64,000 bases of DNA, from positions 92,335 to 156,334 of the forward strand of contig JAEUUT010000109.1 in NCBI GenBank assembly GCA_016787415.1. The letters run 5' to 3'. The first letter of the stretch is position 1. Each line of letters opens with the position of its first letter. This DNA is from Saprospiraceae bacterium (GTDB lineage Bacteria > Bacteroidota > Bacteroidia > Chitinophagales > Saprospiraceae). The notes under the pieces are model-generated. The model saw only the letters and a program-made list of their open reading frames with translations, had not been told where the DNA came from and searched no databases. The translations under genes were made by a program, and so were the position numbers. Positions 47,212 to 55,223 of the stretch are shown in pieces.

Positions 47212-48120
47212 ATGAGTTTAGTTGCCGTCGGCACTGTTGCATTCGACAATATTGAAACCCCTTTTGGCAATGCCCACCGCGTGGTAGGCGGCGCCTGCAC
47301 CTATATTTCGCTGGCCGCTTCCTATTTTGTAAAGCCTGTTCGAATCGTTTCTGTCATCGGCGATGATTTTCCGGAAGAAATGCTGGAATACATGAAGCAG
47401 CGTGGCGTCGATCTGGATGGTCTTCAAATTCGGGAAGGAGAGAAATCGTTTTTCTGGGCAGGCAAATATCACCGGGATTTGAATACACGCGATACGCTGG
47501 ACACCCAACTCAATGTATTGGCGACTTTCAACCCGATATTGCCCAAACACTACCGGGATGCACAGTACGTAATGCTGGGCAATCTGACCCCTCAAGTGCA
47601 ACTCCAGGTGCTGAAACAACTCAAACACCGCCCCAAACTCGTGGTGATGGATACCATGAATTTCTGGATGGATACTGCCCTGGCCGACCTGATGAAAGTG
47701 CTCAAAAAAGTAGACGTGCTGACGATCAACGACGAAGAAGCCCGCCAACTTTCCGGCGAGCATTCTCTGGTGAAAGCAGCGCATGTGATTCATAAAATGG
47801 GTCCCAAGTTTCTCATTATCAAAAAAGGAGAACACGGCGCCCTGCTTTTCCATCGTGGAGAAATCTTTTTTGCCCCGGCCCTGCCGCTGGCAGAGGTGAT
47901 AGACCCAACGGGCGCCGGCGATACTTTTGCAGGCGGATTTATCGGCTGGCTCGCAAAAACGGATGATATTTCATTCAAAAACATGAAACGAGCCATTGTT
48001 TACGGCTCTGCCATGGCTTCGTTTTGTGTCGAAAAATTCAGCATCGAGCGCTTGCGCGGCCTTACGCCTGCCATGATTGAAAAACGGGTGCAGCAATTTG
48101 CCGCGCTGGTGCATTTTTAA
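47212..48120 (+). CDS. PfkB family sugar/nucleoside kinase
   Basis: This 302-residue ribokinase-like kinase has an N-terminal GG motif (VGGACTYISLAA) and the C-terminal PfkB signature DPTGAGDTFAGGFIG (near 222-236), whose Asp is the catalytic base. The length fits. The substrate could be ribose, adenosine, fructose or another; residues that decide it are not obvious. A YbaB homologue starts 19 bp downstream, so the two may share a transcript. Divergent from the PDZ gene. Confidence 0.9.
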   Translation: MSLVAVGTVAFDNIETPFGNAHRVVGGACTYISLAASYFVKPVRIVSVIGDDFPEEMLEYMKQRGVDLDGLQIREGEKSFFWAGKYHRDLNTRDTLDTQLNVLATFNPILPKHYRDAQYVMLGNLTPQVQLQVLKQLKHRPKLVVMDTMNFWMDTALADLMKVLKKVDVLTINDEEARQLSGEHSLVKAAHVIHKMGPKFLIIKKGEHGALLFHRGEIFFAPALPLAEVIDPTGAGDTFAGGFIGWLAKTDDISFKNMKRAIVYGSAMASFCVEKFSIERLRGLTPAMIEKRVQQFAALVHF

Positions 48121-48139
48121 ATTGTAAAAAATCAAAGCC

Positions 48140-48451
48140 ATGTTTGGAGACCTCCTCGGCAACCTGCAAAAACAGCAGGAAGAGTTGCAACAAAAACTGG
48201 CCGGCATCTTCGTCGAAGCAGAAGCCGGTGATGGCGCTGTTACCGTAAAGGCCGGCGCCGACCTGCACATCGAAAATATTCGTATCGACCCTGCCAAAGT
48301 AGATGTGAGCGACCGCGAGCAACTGGAAGACTTGCTGGTCGTAGCGCTCAACCGTGCGCTCGAACTGGCCCGCCAGGAAGCCGCGGCTGAAAGCAACAAG
48401 TTACTGGGCAACCTGATGCCAGGTGGAATGGATCAGTTGTTTAAGCCCTGA
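48140..48451 (+). CDS. ybaB: YbaB/EbfC family nucleoid-associated protein
   Basis: This 103-residue DNA-binding protein carries the YbaB pattern: N-terminal heptad-rich helix (LLGNLQKQQEELQQKLAGI), central strands (GAVTVKAGADLHI), DREQLEDLLVVALNRALE, and a C-terminal Gly/Met-rich end. The protein binds DNA as a dimer and in some species is encoded with recR or dnaX; neither is present here. Its stop codon is followed after 5 nt by a four-unit CAGTC array that looks like a single arm of the palindromes. Confidence 0.88.
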   Translation: MFGDLLGNLQKQQEELQQKLAGIFVEAEAGDGAVTVKAGADLHIENIRIDPAKVDVSDREQLEDLLVVALNRALELARQEAAAESNKLLGNLMPGGMDQLFKP

Positions 48452-48486
48452 ACTGTCAGTCAACAGTCGTCAGTCCGTCAGTCAGG
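48452..48486. repeat. Four-unit CAGTC array without inverted partner ('i')
   Basis: Directly after the ybaB stop codon are four 7-8 bp units opening with CAGTC (CAGTCAA, CAGTCGT, CAGTCCGT, CAGTCAG). The position and unit count match one arm of the palindromes, but no complementary arm follows, so it may be a degenerate or half element. Confidence 0.7.
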
Positions 48487-48568
48487 AAGTTTGGGTGTGA
48501 AGTCTTTGACTGGATTCATACTTAGACCGGGTACAAGTCGTTTATGTTCCAAAATTCGATCGATCAGA

Positions 48569-49789
48569 ATGCGTATATCTTTCCTCGTCCTCTTTTTATT
48601 AGCCTGTATGAGCCTGGGCGCTCAGACGGTTTCAGACAAACTCGAAGCCTACTTTTCCTTTGACGACTGCAAAGCCATCGACGACAGCGGCAATGGTTCC
48701 AGTGGCGCTCTTATCGGTGATATAGGATGTGCCTGCGGATTGCGCGACTCCTGTATGCGGTTTTCTGATACCAGTGATGCCATATTTCTGGTAGGCCCTT
48801 TTGCAGATGTTTTTTCAACCAGCGATTTTACCGTCAGTTTTTATATGCGTCCGCCGGATGGCCAGTTGACCGGGAATTCCCAGATTGTGATGGCCAAACA
48901 GGAAAACTGCAATACAGACAAAGCATTTTGGGTGCGTTATCGCCCCAAAACGCGTATTATTTCTTCCGGCATCAGCGAAAATGATTCATTGGTAACTATC
49001 GTACAAGGCAAACTCGATGACGCTCCTTGCTGGCAGTATATCAGCCTTACGCGCAGCAATACCACCTATACCTTGTATATTAATGGTACGCAACGCGACC
49101 AGAAATCAGCCATTGCCCGTATCGACCTGGAATCTACGGCCGTCTTTAAAATAGGCGAACAGGTATGCCCGCTGGATGAAGTGTACAAAGGCGACCTGGA
49201 TGAACTGCGCTTTCACAGCAAGGCCCTTTCGCTGGATGAAATCAACAAATACAACCTGAAAGCCGACCAGATACTGAACAATGATACGCTGATTTACCTC
49301 GGCAATTCATTCCAGTTGAATACCACGCAGAACTGCGCTTCGGCTTTTGACTGGGACCCTTCTACCGGCATTTCCGACCCCTCGCTTCCCAACCCGGTTG
49401 TAACGCCTGTGCTCCCGACCACGTATATCGTATCAATTGTACATGACAATAATTGCATCGCATTCGACAGCATTTTTGTCGACGTGATCGACCCCGACAC
49501 ACTAGATTGCAATAAAATATTTATTCCAAATGCCTTTACACCCGGCGCCTCGCCAGGCCGCAATGATGCGTTTGGGGTGAGCAATAAATTTGCCATTGAC
49601 GAATTTATTTCCTTCGAAATATTCGACCGCTGGGGAGGCCGTGTTTTTGCCGCCGCAGATGTGACGGAAGACTGGGATGGCACTTTTCAGGGGCAACCCG
49701 TCAACCCTGGCGTTTTCCTCTACCGATTGCGCTACAAGTGTAAAGGAGAGGAAAAAGTAAAGGCAGGCAACCTGACCCTGCTTCGATGA
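48569..49789 (+). CDS. LamG-domain secreted protein with type B (CHU_C) sorting domain
   Basis: About 406 residues. The signal peptide ends ACMSLGAQ. A LamG/concanavalin-like domain (about 20-225) starts with the AYFSFDDCKAIDDSGNG motif and may bind carbohydrate. After a short Ig-like segment, the last ~90 residues form a type B sorting domain (FIPNAFTPG, then FEIFDRWGGRVF and NPGVFLYRLRYKC) that directs export by the type IX system without cleavage of a type A tail. I chose the ATG at 48569 for the signal peptide. A strong intrinsic terminator lies 48 bp downstream. Confidence 0.88.
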   Translation: MRISFLVLFLLACMSLGAQTVSDKLEAYFSFDDCKAIDDSGNGSSGALIGDIGCACGLRDSCMRFSDTSDAIFLVGPFADVFSTSDFTVSFYMRPPDGQLTGNSQIVMAKQENCNTDKAFWVRYRPKTRIISSGISENDSLVTIVQGKLDDAPCWQYISLTRSNTTYTLYINGTQRDQKSAIARIDLESTAVFKIGEQVCPLDEVYKGDLDELRFHSKALSLDEINKYNLKADQILNNDTLIYLGNSFQLNTTQNCASAFDWDPSTGISDPSLPNPVVTPVLPTTYIVSIVHDNNCIAFDSIFVDVIDPDTLDCNKIFIPNAFTPGASPGRNDAFGVSNKFAIDEFISFEIFDRWGGRVFAAADVTEDWDGTFQGQPVNPGVFLYRLRYKCKGEEKVKAGNLTLLR

Positions 49790-49837
49790 GGGAATAATTC
49801 TTGGCGTAGATTTTCCATTAGTACCATAAAACAAGAA

Positions 49838-49867
49838 GCCCGGGTCGCGTTTGACCCGGGCTTTTTT
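49838..49867 (+). terminator. Intrinsic terminator after the LamG gene
   Basis: GCCCGGGTC and GACCCGGGC (nine perfect pairs, loop GCGTTT) are followed by six T residues. Confidence 0.93.
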
Positions 49868-50232
49868 ACTAAACCGTTTCTATTGTATAAAGCAGTGTGG
49901 TAAATGCCAAACACATGCCAAAAATTGTTCTGTGTACTCGTTTTTTTTGTCAATTACCTGACATATAAAAATAAAAAAGCCCTGTTAAATAATTGCTACT
50001 TAAACAGGGACAAAACAAAAAACAAACACTATGAACAAATATTAGTCTGATCCGGGGGTTTTTCGGGTACGGGTTACCAATAGATTTATTGGCAATGCCG
50101 AATAATCGTTTTCATTTTTGGAGTAAAAAAAAATTCTGATGGGATATTTCAGGGGCGAAATTACGCTTATTTATTCATACTTCATATATATGTTAGTGCA
50201 AAATTCTCAAAAAAGTTTCGTGTTTCGACACT
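49868..50232. other. AT-rich non-coding stretch with a hairpin and a four-codon ORF
   Basis: I see no gene here. The hairpin CCCTGTT (49980-49986)/AACAGGG (50003-50009) is followed on the minus strand by a T run (49973-49978), so it could terminate a minus-strand transcript, but I found no TAnnTTTG on that strand nearby. On the plus strand, 21 bp after the hairpin, is a tiny frame ATG AAC AAA TAT TAG. A CCAATA/TATTGG hairpin lies about 50 bp further. A leader, attenuator or remnant is possible; none can be shown. Confidence 0.4.
49973..50009 (-). terminator. Possible minus-strand intrinsic terminator
   Basis: Read on the minus strand, a CCCTGTT/AACAGGG stem with a 16-nt loop is followed by GC and six T. 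No transcript on that strand is known from this window. Confidence 0.35.
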
Positions 50233-50240
50233 TAATTTTG
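50233..50240 (+). promoter_or_regulatory. Candidate -7 element of the SDR gene
   Basis: TAATTTTG matches TAnnTTTG exactly, 55 bp before the start. TTTC sequences lie upstream but at non-ideal spacing. Confidence 0.45.
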
Positions 50241-50294
50241 CCCTGCATTGCTCCAATCATTGCAAATCATCGTGTTTAACAACATAAAACAAAT

Positions 50295-51311
50295 ATGAAA
50301 GAACCCATATTGGTTACCGGCGGAACCGGATTTTTAGGCGCTTATGTCATCAGAATATTGCTTTCCAAAGGGTACAGCGTACGGGCTTTGCGCAGAAAAA
50401 ACAGTCCAATGCACCTGTTGGCAGGTCAGGAAGGGCATGTAGAATGGGTGGAAGCCGATATTACCGACATTGTAGCCCTTGAAGATGCAATGCAAGGGGT
50501 GAAGCGTGTGATGCACTGTGCGGCCATGGTTTCATTCCACCCACGCGATGTACGGCGTATGATGCAGGTCAATGTAGAAGGCACTGCCAACCTGATCAAC
50601 CTATCGCTCGAAATGGGAGTCGAGCGATTCATCCACGTGAGCAGTATTGCGGCCATCGGGCGTACCAAAGAGCGCCCCCGGCTCGACGAAACCTGCAAAT
50701 GGGTGCAAAGCGGAGGCAATAGCCAGTATGCCATTAGCAAGTACCTGGGCGAGCAGGAGGCCTGGCGCGGCCACGCCGAGGGGCTACCGCTTGCGATTGT
50801 CAACCCGGCTATCATCCTGGGCAGCGGTTTTTGGGATGTAGGTTCGGCCAAATTTTTCAAACAAATCAACGATGGCCTGAAGTTTTCGCCGGTAGGCCGC
50901 TCCGGGTTTGTCGATGTGCGCGACGTAGCCCGGTTCATGACCTTACTGCTTGAAAGCGACATTTCAGGTGAACGATACATCCTGAATGCGGAAAACATCC
51001 TCTACCGCGACTTTTTCAAAATGGTCGCCCAATCCATCCATGCCAAAACACCGCCTATTCCAGTCACGCCTTTCCTCGCTGAAGTGGCCTGGCGAGTAGA
51101 ATGGCTCAAGGAAAAAGTGCTCGGCGTCGACCCGATGGTTACCAAGGAAACTGCACGAAGCAGTGTTTCCACGTTTTTTTACGACAACGCCAAGTCATGC
51201 AGCGTGTTCGACTTTAAATACCGCCCGCTCGAACAAACCATCAATGAAACTGGCACACAATTTCTGGAGGCGAAAAACAATAACCTGCAACCCATGGTAC
51301 TCGACTTGTAG
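50295..51311 (+). CDS. NAD-dependent epimerase/dehydratase (extended SDR)
   Basis: This 338-residue cytosolic enzyme has the Rossmann motif TGGTGFLGAYV at residues 8-18 and the catalytic triad with Ser in HVSSIAAIG and YAISK (Tyr and Lys, near 150-154). The overall pattern is close to dihydroflavonol-4-reductase-like SDRs, which act on carbonyl groups of diverse small molecules. No neighbouring gene indicates the substrate. Its stop codon TAG is the first three bases of palindrome j. Confidence 0.88.
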   Translation: MKEPILVTGGTGFLGAYVIRILLSKGYSVRALRRKNSPMHLLAGQEGHVEWVEADITDIVALEDAMQGVKRVMHCAAMVSFHPRDVRRMMQVNVEGTANLINLSLEMGVERFIHVSSIAAIGRTKERPRLDETCKWVQSGGNSQYAISKYLGEQEAWRGHAEGLPLAIVNPAIILGSGFWDVGSAKFFKQINDGLKFSPVGRSGFVDVRDVARFMTLLLESDISGERYILNAENILYRDFFKMVAQSIHAKTPPIPVTPFLAEVAWRVEWLKEKVLGVDPMVTKETARSSVSTFFYDNAKSCSVFDFKYRPLEQTINETGTQFLEAKNNNLQPMVLDL

Positions 51312-51445
51312 TCCTGAGTCCTGAGTCCTAAGTCCTGAGTCCGTAGAGTACACCTGATTACTCCTGGCTTTAGTTAAAAGAAATATCCAGGAGTAAGCAG
51401 GCGTACTCTACGGACTCAGGACTCGGGACTCAGGACTTAGGACTA
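51309..51445. repeat. Long palindrome 'j': AGTCCTG/AGTCCTA arms, CCGTAGAGT core
   Basis: Arms at 51309-51367 and 51387-51445 pair over 59 bp with five mismatches around a 19-nt loop. The core is CCGTAGAGTACACCTGATTA. The left arm begins with the stop codon of the SDR gene. Confidence 0.97.
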
Positions 51446-51628
51446 TTTTCACATGACCGCCCTCATACGAAAATATGAGAGGACTCACCGCCAAACACCT
51501 TCAAAAAAAACCTCGTTTTCTTTTCCAGTTTCCAAAACAGGCCTACTTTAACCGCCAGAAGCAGAATCATTCACCAAACAAAATTCTTGTTATGCACTCT
51601 GCCCGTTTACATTCCTGCCAGGAGGTGT
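51446..51628. other. Non-coding spacer between palindromes j and k, with a 12-codon ORF
   Basis: The spacer holds a small CTCATA/TATGAG hairpin and a frame of 12 codons (51592-51630, MHSARLHSCQEV), whose TAA runs into palindrome k. The 22 bp before its ATG (TTCACCAAAC...TTCTT) closely match the 22 bp before the fusA2-like start at 51804, as if the 5' leader had been duplicated around the repeat. I would not call the short frame a gene without expression data. Confidence 0.4.
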
Positions 51629-51764
51629 AAGTCCTGAGTCCTAAGTCCTGAGTCCTAAGTCCGTAGCGTGTACCGTTGTATTCTTAGCACTTCTTTAAAA
51701 GAATGCCTAAAGTAGTCAGGTGTACTCTACGGACTTAGGACTCAGGACTTAGGACTCAGGACTT
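51629..51764. repeat. Long palindrome 'k': AGTCCTG/AGTCCTA arms, CCGTAG core
   Basis: Arms at 51629-51666 and 51727-51764 are perfectly complementary over 38 bp. Inside, the left side has CCGTAGCGTGTACC while the right side is the standard CCGTAGAGTACACC read inverted, so the core pairs only in part. It ends 39 bp before the fusA2-like start, so any promoter of that gene must lie within or across it. Confidence 0.96.
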
Positions 51765-51803
51765 GTCTTCCTGGCCATTGTTCACCAAACCAAGTTCTTT
51801 CCT

Positions 51804-53942
51804 ATGTCTGCCTACGACACCAGCAAAATCCGGAACATTGCCCTGTGCGGGCACTCCGGCAGCGGCAAAACCACCTTTGCCGAAACAATGCTTTTTGAAG
51901 CCAAGGCCATTTCCCGACGTGGAAGCGTCGGAGAAAGCAATACCCAGAGCGACTACACTGCTCTGGAACAGCAACGCGGACATTCCCTCTTCGCCTCCGT
52001 ACTCCACTGCTCCTGGAAGGATACCAAAATAAACATAATAGATACACCCGGGCTCGACGACTTTGCCGGGGAGGTAGTTACGGCATTAAAAGTAGCCGAT
52101 ACGGCCGTCATGTTGCTCAATGCGCGCAGCGGAGTGGAAGTAGGAACAGAACTTTTATGGGAATACATTGAAAAATTTGAAACGCCTGCCATGTTTGTCG
52201 TCAACCAACTCGACCATGAAAAGGCTGATTTTGAAATGACCCTCGATCAGGCAAAAAAACGCTTTGGATCCAGGGTTCTTCCTTTCCAGTTTCCGGTAAA
52301 TCAGGGCGCAGGTTTCAATGCCATTATCGATGCCCTGCGCATGGTCATGTATGTTTTCCCGGCAGGCGGCGGCAAACCTGAGAAAAAACCCATCCCAGCC
52401 GAACACCAGTCGCGCGCCGATGAAATGCACAATGCCCTGGTAGAAGCAGCCGCCGAAAATGACGACCAGTTAATGGAAAAGTACTTCGCCGAGGGTAACC
52501 TCGACGAAGAAGAACTGGCCAAAGGACTCAGCATTGGCCTCGCGCACCACCAGTATTTCCCCTTGTTCTGCGCTTCGGGGCAAAAAGACATGGGTAGCGG
52601 TCGTATCATGGGTTTTATCCATGATATTTGTCCCAGCCCGGCCGATCGCCCTGCTGCTTCTCTCGAAAACGGCGGCTCCAAACCTTGCGATGCCAGCGCC
52701 CGCACCTGCGTATTTATTTTTAAAACCGTAAACGAACCCAAAGTCGGTAGCGTTTCCTATTTCAAGGTATATTCTGGCGTGCTGAAAGCAGGGGATGAAC
52801 TTGTAAACGCCGACAATGGCACCGCCGAACGTTTCTCCCAATTGTTTGAAAGCGAAGGCAAAAACCGCGATACGGTGAATGAACTGCGTGCCGGCGACAT
52901 TGGCTGCACGGTCAAACTTAAAAGTTCGCATACCAACCAAACCCTCAACCCGAAAGGTACCGAGACTAAAATCGAACGTATTCATTTCCCTTCGCCACGC
53001 ATCCGCATGGCCGTAGTACCACCCAGCAAAGCCGAGGTCGAAAAAATGGCCCACGCACTTCACTCCATTCAGGAGGAAGACCCTACACTGCTGGTTGAAC
53101 AAAGTGTAGAACTGCGCCAGACCATTATTCAGGGGCAGGGAGAAATGCACCTGGACATCGTACGCTACAAAGCCGAACAAAACTTCGGCGTTCACCTCGA
53201 ATTTATCGAACCACGCATTCCTTACCGGGAAACCATTACCAGGGAGGTAAACCAGGATTATCGGCACAAAAAACAAACGGGAGGCGCTGGTCAGTTTGCC
53301 GAAGTACATATGCGTGTTGAACCTTATTTCGATGGCATACCGGCCCCGCATGGCCTCAATGCCAAAAATATAGAGGTGGAAGACCTGAAATGGGGAGGCA
53401 AATTTTCCTTTGTATGGGCCATTGTAGGTGGTGTGATCGACAGCCGTTTTATCAATGCCATCAAAAAAGGTATTATGTCGAAACTGGAAGAAGGCCCCGG
53501 CACAGGCTCCTACTGCCGCGATATTCGGGTGAGTGTTTACGACGGTAAAATGCACGATGTGGACTCCAATGATATGGCCTTCCAGATTGCTTCCACGATG
53601 GGTTTCAAAGAAGCATTCCTCAAAGCAGGCCCACAGATTCTCGAACCTATTTATGACCTGGAAGTGATGTGCGATTCGGAGGTGATGGGCAATGTAATGG
53701 GCGATTTGCAAACCCGGCGGGCTATCATCATGGGTATGGATGCCGACGGGCACTACCAGGTTATTCGGGCACGTGTGCCCCTGAAAGAACTGCACAAATA
53801 CTCTTCTACCTTACGCTCACTGACGCAGGGGAAAGCCAAGTTCACCATGTCTTTCGCCGAGTATAGCCCCGTTCCGAGCGATGTTCAGGCAAAAATCACT
53901 GCCGAATACGCCAAGGAACAGGCTGCGCATGCGGAGCATTGA
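51804..53942 (+). CDS. Elongation factor G paralogue (EF-G2-like)
   Basis: This 712-residue translational GTPase relative has the P-loop GHSGSGKTT (16-24) and the remaining EF-G domains II-V, for example the EVEKMAHAL segment and SDVQAKI near the C-terminus. Key catalytic positions are changed. Switch II reads DTPGLDDF (80-87) in place of DTPGHVDF, so the catalytic His is Leu. Switch I has RGHSL where EF-G has RGITI, and the guanine motif is NQLD rather than NKxD. From memory, a Bacteroides EF-G paralogue with little GTPase activity has been described; by analogy this one may also move ribosomes with slow or no hydrolysis (inference). A normal fusA is presumably elsewhere. Confidence 0.88.
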   Translation: MSAYDTSKIRNIALCGHSGSGKTTFAETMLFEAKAISRRGSVGESNTQSDYTALEQQRGHSLFASVLHCSWKDTKINIIDTPGLDDFAGEVVTALKVADTAVMLLNARSGVEVGTELLWEYIEKFETPAMFVVNQLDHEKADFEMTLDQAKKRFGSRVLPFQFPVNQGAGFNAIIDALRMVMYVFPAGGGKPEKKPIPAEHQSRADEMHNALVEAAAENDDQLMEKYFAEGNLDEEELAKGLSIGLAHHQYFPLFCASGQKDMGSGRIMGFIHDICPSPADRPAASLENGGSKPCDASARTCVFIFKTVNEPKVGSVSYFKVYSGVLKAGDELVNADNGTAERFSQLFESEGKNRDTVNELRAGDIGCTVKLKSSHTNQTLNPKGTETKIERIHFPSPRIRMAVVPPSKAEVEKMAHALHSIQEEDPTLLVEQSVELRQTIIQGQGEMHLDIVRYKAEQNFGVHLEFIEPRIPYRETITREVNQDYRHKKQTGGAGQFAEVHMRVEPYFDGIPAPHGLNAKNIEVEDLKWGGKFSFVWAIVGGVIDSRFINAIKKGIMSKLEEGPGTGSYCRDIRVSVYDGKMHDVDSNDMAFQIASTMGFKEAFLKAGPQILEPIYDLEVMCDSEVMGNVMGDLQTRRAIIMGMDADGHYQVIRARVPLKELHKYSSTLRSLTQGKAKFTMSFAEYSPVPSDVQAKITAEYAKEQAAHAEH

Positions 53943-53963
53943 TCTGGTAAAAATGTGTATGTC

Positions 53964-54003
53964 GCGAGCATTTGAAATACCTTCATGGATTTCAAATGCT
54001 CGC
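53964..54003 (+). terminator. 15-bp perfect hairpin after the EF-G paralogue
   Basis: GCGAGCATTTGAAAT and ATTTCAAATGCTCGC flank a 10-nt loop, 22 bp after the stop. The following AAAATTTTC is a poor T tract, so termination is plausible but not certain. Confidence 0.6.
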
Positions 54004-54018
54004 AAAATTTTCAAACCC

Positions 54019-54789
54019 ATGTCCCTCTACGATTGGCTAACTCCTGCCGGCTACACCCGACAGATGCAGGGAAAATTTACCGAATTGCGTTCGGAAATGA
54101 TCCTGAAAACGGTGGAGCGTCTGGAGGCCCGCATCGGCGAGCGCTTCCCCGATTCGGGCTTGTTGAAAGTGTGTGTTGAATTTCGTGCACTGGCCCATGA
54201 TTCCAATAGCCTGGCTCAACGCCTCGGCCCACCTATCTGGCCGGTAAGGGTCTTTGCTTTTGCTGCCGCGTTCCTGCTGGTAGGATTGGTGATTTGGGCA
54301 CTGGGGCAATTGGTAGCACATTTCTCCCTGAATGCAGAAGGTATTTCCGACCTCGTGCAATCGGCGGAGTCGGCTATCAACGAACTTATTTTTCTGGGAC
54401 TCGCCCTGTTTTTTCTGGTGGGGCTCGAAACGCGCCTGAAACGACATTCTGCCCTGCGCGCCCTGCATCGGTTGCGCAGCGTTGCCCACGTAGTGGATAT
54501 GCACCAACTGACCAAGGACCCGGCGTATGTGCTGGGGCGGCTTGTCCAAACAAATGCCTCGCCCCACCGTACCCTCACCAGATCAGAACTGACCCGCTAC
54601 CTCGATTATTGCTCTGAAATGCTCGCATTGATTGCAAAAATCTCAGCGTTGTTTGCCCAGAATATCGACGATCCGGTGGTGCTGAATGCCGTCAACGACC
54701 TCGAACAACTGACACAGGGGCTCTCCGGAAAAATCTGGCAGAAAATTATGATCCTCGATCTTGCCGAACGCGACGAACGACACCACTGA
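54019..54789 (+). CDS. Membrane protein of unknown function with two central helices
   Basis: This protein of about 256 residues has two membrane helices (FAFAAAFLLVGLVIWALGQL and LIFLGLALFFLVGLE) in the middle, with predicted cytoplasmic helical segments on either side. The N-terminal segment is a long amphipathic helix (KFTELRSEMILKTVERLEAR). I recognise no family. I chose the ATG at 54019 (MSLYDWLTPAGY), because the frame upstream overlaps the EF-G gene end in a non-coding-like way. It is separated from that gene by a hairpin. Confidence 0.65.
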   Translation: MSLYDWLTPAGYTRQMQGKFTELRSEMILKTVERLEARIGERFPDSGLLKVCVEFRALAHDSNSLAQRLGPPIWPVRVFAFAAAFLLVGLVIWALGQLVAHFSLNAEGISDLVQSAESAINELIFLGLALFFLVGLETRLKRHSALRALHRLRSVAHVVDMHQLTKDPAYVLGRLVQTNASPHRTLTRSELTRYLDYCSEMLALIAKISALFAQNIDDPVVLNAVNDLEQLTQGLSGKIWQKIMILDLAERDERHH

Positions 54790-54995
54790 AATATGTTAAA
54801 TACTGACAAATACGCCATTTTGTCGATACAGTAGCGTTACTTCGCCTCCGCTCCAATCGTTCGCAGTATTGCAAATGCCGAACAATTGAAAGCAAATTTT
54901 GATGTGTTCATTTGATAAAAACAGCCATTAAATTGTAGTAAACAACACTTTTTTTGTTCAAAACGCTGCAAAATGTTGATTTTTGAGCAAAAAGT
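54790..54995. other. AT-rich intergenic region, no gene seen
   Basis: Between the membrane protein gene and the promoter of the M23 gene I see only AT-rich sequence with direct repeats of TTTTTG-type runs. No coding frame, tRNA or clear hairpin terminator is visible. Confidence 0.5.
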
Positions 54996-55026
54996 TTTGT
55001 TTACCCAGTATGCTTTGCTACTTTTG
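54996..55026 (+). promoter_or_regulatory. Consensus Bacteroidota promoter of the M23 peptidase gene
   Basis: TTTG (54996-54999), exactly 19 bp, then TACTTTTG (55019-55026): a perfect match to the primary sigma consensus. The start of transcription should be near 55033, giving an unusually long leader of about 190 nt. Confidence 0.75.
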
Positions 55027-55030
55027 TGCG

Positions 55031-55058
55031 CTGCTCCCCTCTAGTTTTCAAGGAGCAG
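55031..55058 (+). promoter_or_regulatory. Hairpin at the predicted 5' end of the M23 mRNA
   Basis: CTGCTCC (55031-55037) and GGAGCAG (55052-55058) form a 7-bp stem at the predicted transcription start. It could protect the 5' end of the mRNA or take part in a longer leader structure. Confidence 0.4.
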
Positions 55059-55223
55059 ACAAGACTCTCACAAACCAACGAGAATCACTTGGCGTACAAA
55101 CACCGGTAATTTTTCTGACGAAAGCAATCTAAAACCTTTTTCTTCAGAATACAGAGCCCGTCGGCAAGATTTGCAATTTGAGAGGTATTGCAATACATGA
55201 TTCGCTTGGTAAAGAATTAAAGT

